A stretch of 64,000 nt of DNA from Bacteroidota bacterium (lineage in GTDB: Bacteria > Bacteroidota > Ignavibacteria > Palsa-1295), in assembly GCA_018266755.1 (NCBI GenBank), contig JAFDZW010000001.1, positions 273,635 through 337,634 of the forward strand. Reading direction: 5' to 3'. Position numbers and translations under genes: made by a program. This document shows, one piece after another, positions 62,660-64,000 of this stretch. The notes beneath the pieces are model-generated. The model saw nothing but the letters and a program-made list of their open reading frames with translations. It was not told the origin of the DNA and searched no databases. How positions within the stretch are numbered: the stretch's first letter is position 1; each line of letters starts with the position of its first letter.

Positions 62660-64000
62660 TTACCGCTCGGCTACTTGCTTTTGCGTGCCGTCGGCGTGCG
62701 GCTTGAGGAAGTTTAGGAATGCGGGCAAGTCGCGGGTAAAACCGGGGAAGGTTGCCAGCGGCTTATCGTCCGGCGAGATGATAGCATAATACGGCTGCGC
62801 GATCGTGTTGAAGCGCGCTTCCTCCATGTTGCGGTTCGAATCGTTGAGCGGACTTCCGTCGTCGGCGTACAGACGTGCAAGCACATACTGCTTGAAGAGT
62901 CCCTGCACTTCCTGCTGTTTGAAGATCGTTGCCTCCATCGCGCGGCAGTTTGTGCACTGATAGCCCGTGAAGTCGATGAAGACGTTCTTCCCGGTTCGCT
63001 TCGCTTCCGCAAGTGCTTCGCTATAGCGGGGAAACCAATGTAATTCGTTCGCCGCCAGCGCAGCTCCCGGCCCAATCCCTGCTCGTGCTACGGACACCGT
63101 TCCGTTATCGAGTTGCGGCGGCAAGAAGCCGTCGAGTTCGCCGAGCGGCCTGCCGCCGAGGCCGTTGAAGAGATAGATACCGAACGTCAGAAACATGATC
63201 GCGAAGACGGCGCGGATCGGCCCGATGTGCTGGCTCGGAGTATCGTGAGGCAAGTTGAAGCGTCCGAGCAGATACATCGTCGTGACGACCATGATTGCCA
63301 TCCACGTTGCAAGCACAAAGTCGCGGGTGAAGAAACCCCACTTGTACACGAGATCGACGTTTGCGATGAATTTCATCGCTGCCGCAATCTCCAGGAAGCC
63401 CATCACCACTTTCACACTATTGAGCCAGCCGCCTGATTTCGGCATGGCCTTCATCGCAGACGGGAAGAGTGCGAGCAAGAAGAAGGGAAGTGCAAAGACA
63501 CTGGCAAAGACCAGCATGCCGAGCATCGGCACGAACCATGCCCCGCGCGAGAACGAGACCATTAGCGTTCCGACGAACGGTACGGTGCACGTAAAACTCG
63601 TAAGAGAAAAGACGAAGCCCATCAGGATCACCGAGCCGATCTTGTTGTCGGACGAATGCGCCTTCATGTGCAGCTTCGTCAGCACCGACGACGGAACGCC
63701 AAGCTCGAAGAGGCCGAAGAGGTTGAGCGCAAAGGCGACGAAGATCACGGCGATGAAGACGTTCACCCAGGGGTTCGCCGCAAACTTATTGATGCCCGCA
63801 GGCCCCATCACCAGCGCAAGCAGGAAGCCCAGCGCCACGAACGTGCCGATAATTCCGAGCGCGTAGAAGGATGCGTCTTTGACCGCATGCTTTCGCGAAC
63901 CTTGATTTCGCTTGGTAAAAAAGCTCACGGTGATCGGGATCATCGGAAATACGCAGGGCGTGACGAGCGCGAGCAACCCGAATCCTATGGCTGCAAGAAT
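62660..64000 (-). CDS. dsbD: Thiol:disulfide interchange protein DsbD (5' partial)
   Basis: Transfers electrons from cytoplasmic thioredoxin across the membrane to periplasmic partners. The frame is open to the window edge, so the N-terminal periplasmic domain and first helix are outside. The membrane domain has the redox cysteines in LVTPCVFPMIPITVSFF and SFTCTVPFVGTLMVSF. The C-terminal thioredoxin domain has DFTGYQCTNCRAME (CTNC). The last residues are basic and Gln-rich. It could reduce the DipZ-type lipoprotein at 52653-53801. Confidence 0.92.
   Translation of the reverse strand: MLAAIGFGLLALVTPCVFPMIPITVSFFTKRNQGSRKHAVKDASFYALGIIGTFVALGFLLALVMGPAGINKFAANPWVNVFIAVIFVAFALNLFGLFELGVPSSVLTKLHMKAHSSDNKIGSVILMGFVFSLTSFTCTVPFVGTLMVSFSRGAWFVPMLGMLVFASVFALPFFLLALFPSAMKAMPKSGGWLNSVKVVMGFLEIAAAMKFIANVDLVYKWGFFTRDFVLATWMAIMVVTTMYLLGRFNLPHDTPSQHIGPIRAVFAIMFLTFGIYLFNGLGGRPLGELDGFLPPQLDNGTVSVARAGIGPGAALAANELHWFPRYSEALAEAKRTGKNVFIDFTGYQCTNCRAMEATIFKQQEVQGLFKQYVLARLYADDGSPLNDSNRNMEEARFNTIAQPYYAIISPDDKPLATFPGFTRDLPAFLNFLKPHADGTQKQVAER

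Overview
The window looks like a chromosome segment of a member of the Bacteroidota/Chlorobiota (FCB) assemblage, possibly an Ignavibacteria- or Kapabacteria-like lineage. Two large secreted proteins end in type IX secretion (T9SS) sorting domains. Several lipoproteins carry short N-terminal lipoboxes, and there are a DUF2723 membrane glycosyltransferase-like protein and a DUF3575-type outer-membrane barrel. Most genes lack a clear Shine-Dalgarno sequence, and one TTTG/TAnnTTTG-type promoter candidate is visible. The lineage is inferred from protein style only; no rRNA is present. Most of the window is moderately GC-rich. The stretches at about 21.5-24.2, 26.3-29.1 and 33.0-37.2 kb look AT-richer and have different codon usage.

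Layout. 0-4.6 kb: the end of a 2-oxo acid dehydrogenase E1 alpha gene, a PfkB kinase, and a divergent arsenic operon (arsR, arsM, arsC and an aquaglyceroporin-like channel) behind a perfect 16-bp palindrome. 4.6-14.1 kb: a DUF486 protein, an AtuA-type pair, a peptide-binding lipoprotein with aspartokinase, tRNA-Phe(GAA), a MarR regulator, a SIRT5-like sirtuin and YceI. 14.2-21.5 kb: a secreted-protein block with a GH20-like hydrolase and a sialate-O-acetylesterase-like protein, both carrying a T9SS tail.

21.5-37.2 kb is an accessory region around gyrB. It holds a DUF5131 protein, an AAA ATPase/TOPRIM pair, a large HD-GHKL (Hsp90-type) protein, a higBA toxin-antitoxin module with a perfect palindromic operator, the rifamycin-inactivating arr, XRE regulators and remnants, and a tight two-gene operon. 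That operon joins an SMC-like ATPase to a protein with a receiver-like domain and an aminoglycoside-phosphotransferase-like kinase domain. It is the best candidate here for an undescribed conflict system, and the ATPase/TOPRIM pair is the second.

37.3-64 kb is mostly housekeeping: peroxiredoxin, a tandem tyrosine phenol-lyase and tryptophanase, phosphoglucose/phosphomannose isomerase, fmt, a GDPD, a YyaL-type protein, mpg, gatB, tpiA, a homocysteine methyltransferase/MTHFR fusion lacking its zinc cysteines, a glycosyltransferase, an epimerase and dsbD. This part is studded with several families of palindromic dispersed repeats. Two small genes, a GIY-YIG nuclease and a four-helix-bundle protein, sit inside inverted-repeat arms like cargo. 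A 37-bp minisatellite grew out of one repeat copy, and another copy is flanked by a 17-bp duplication.
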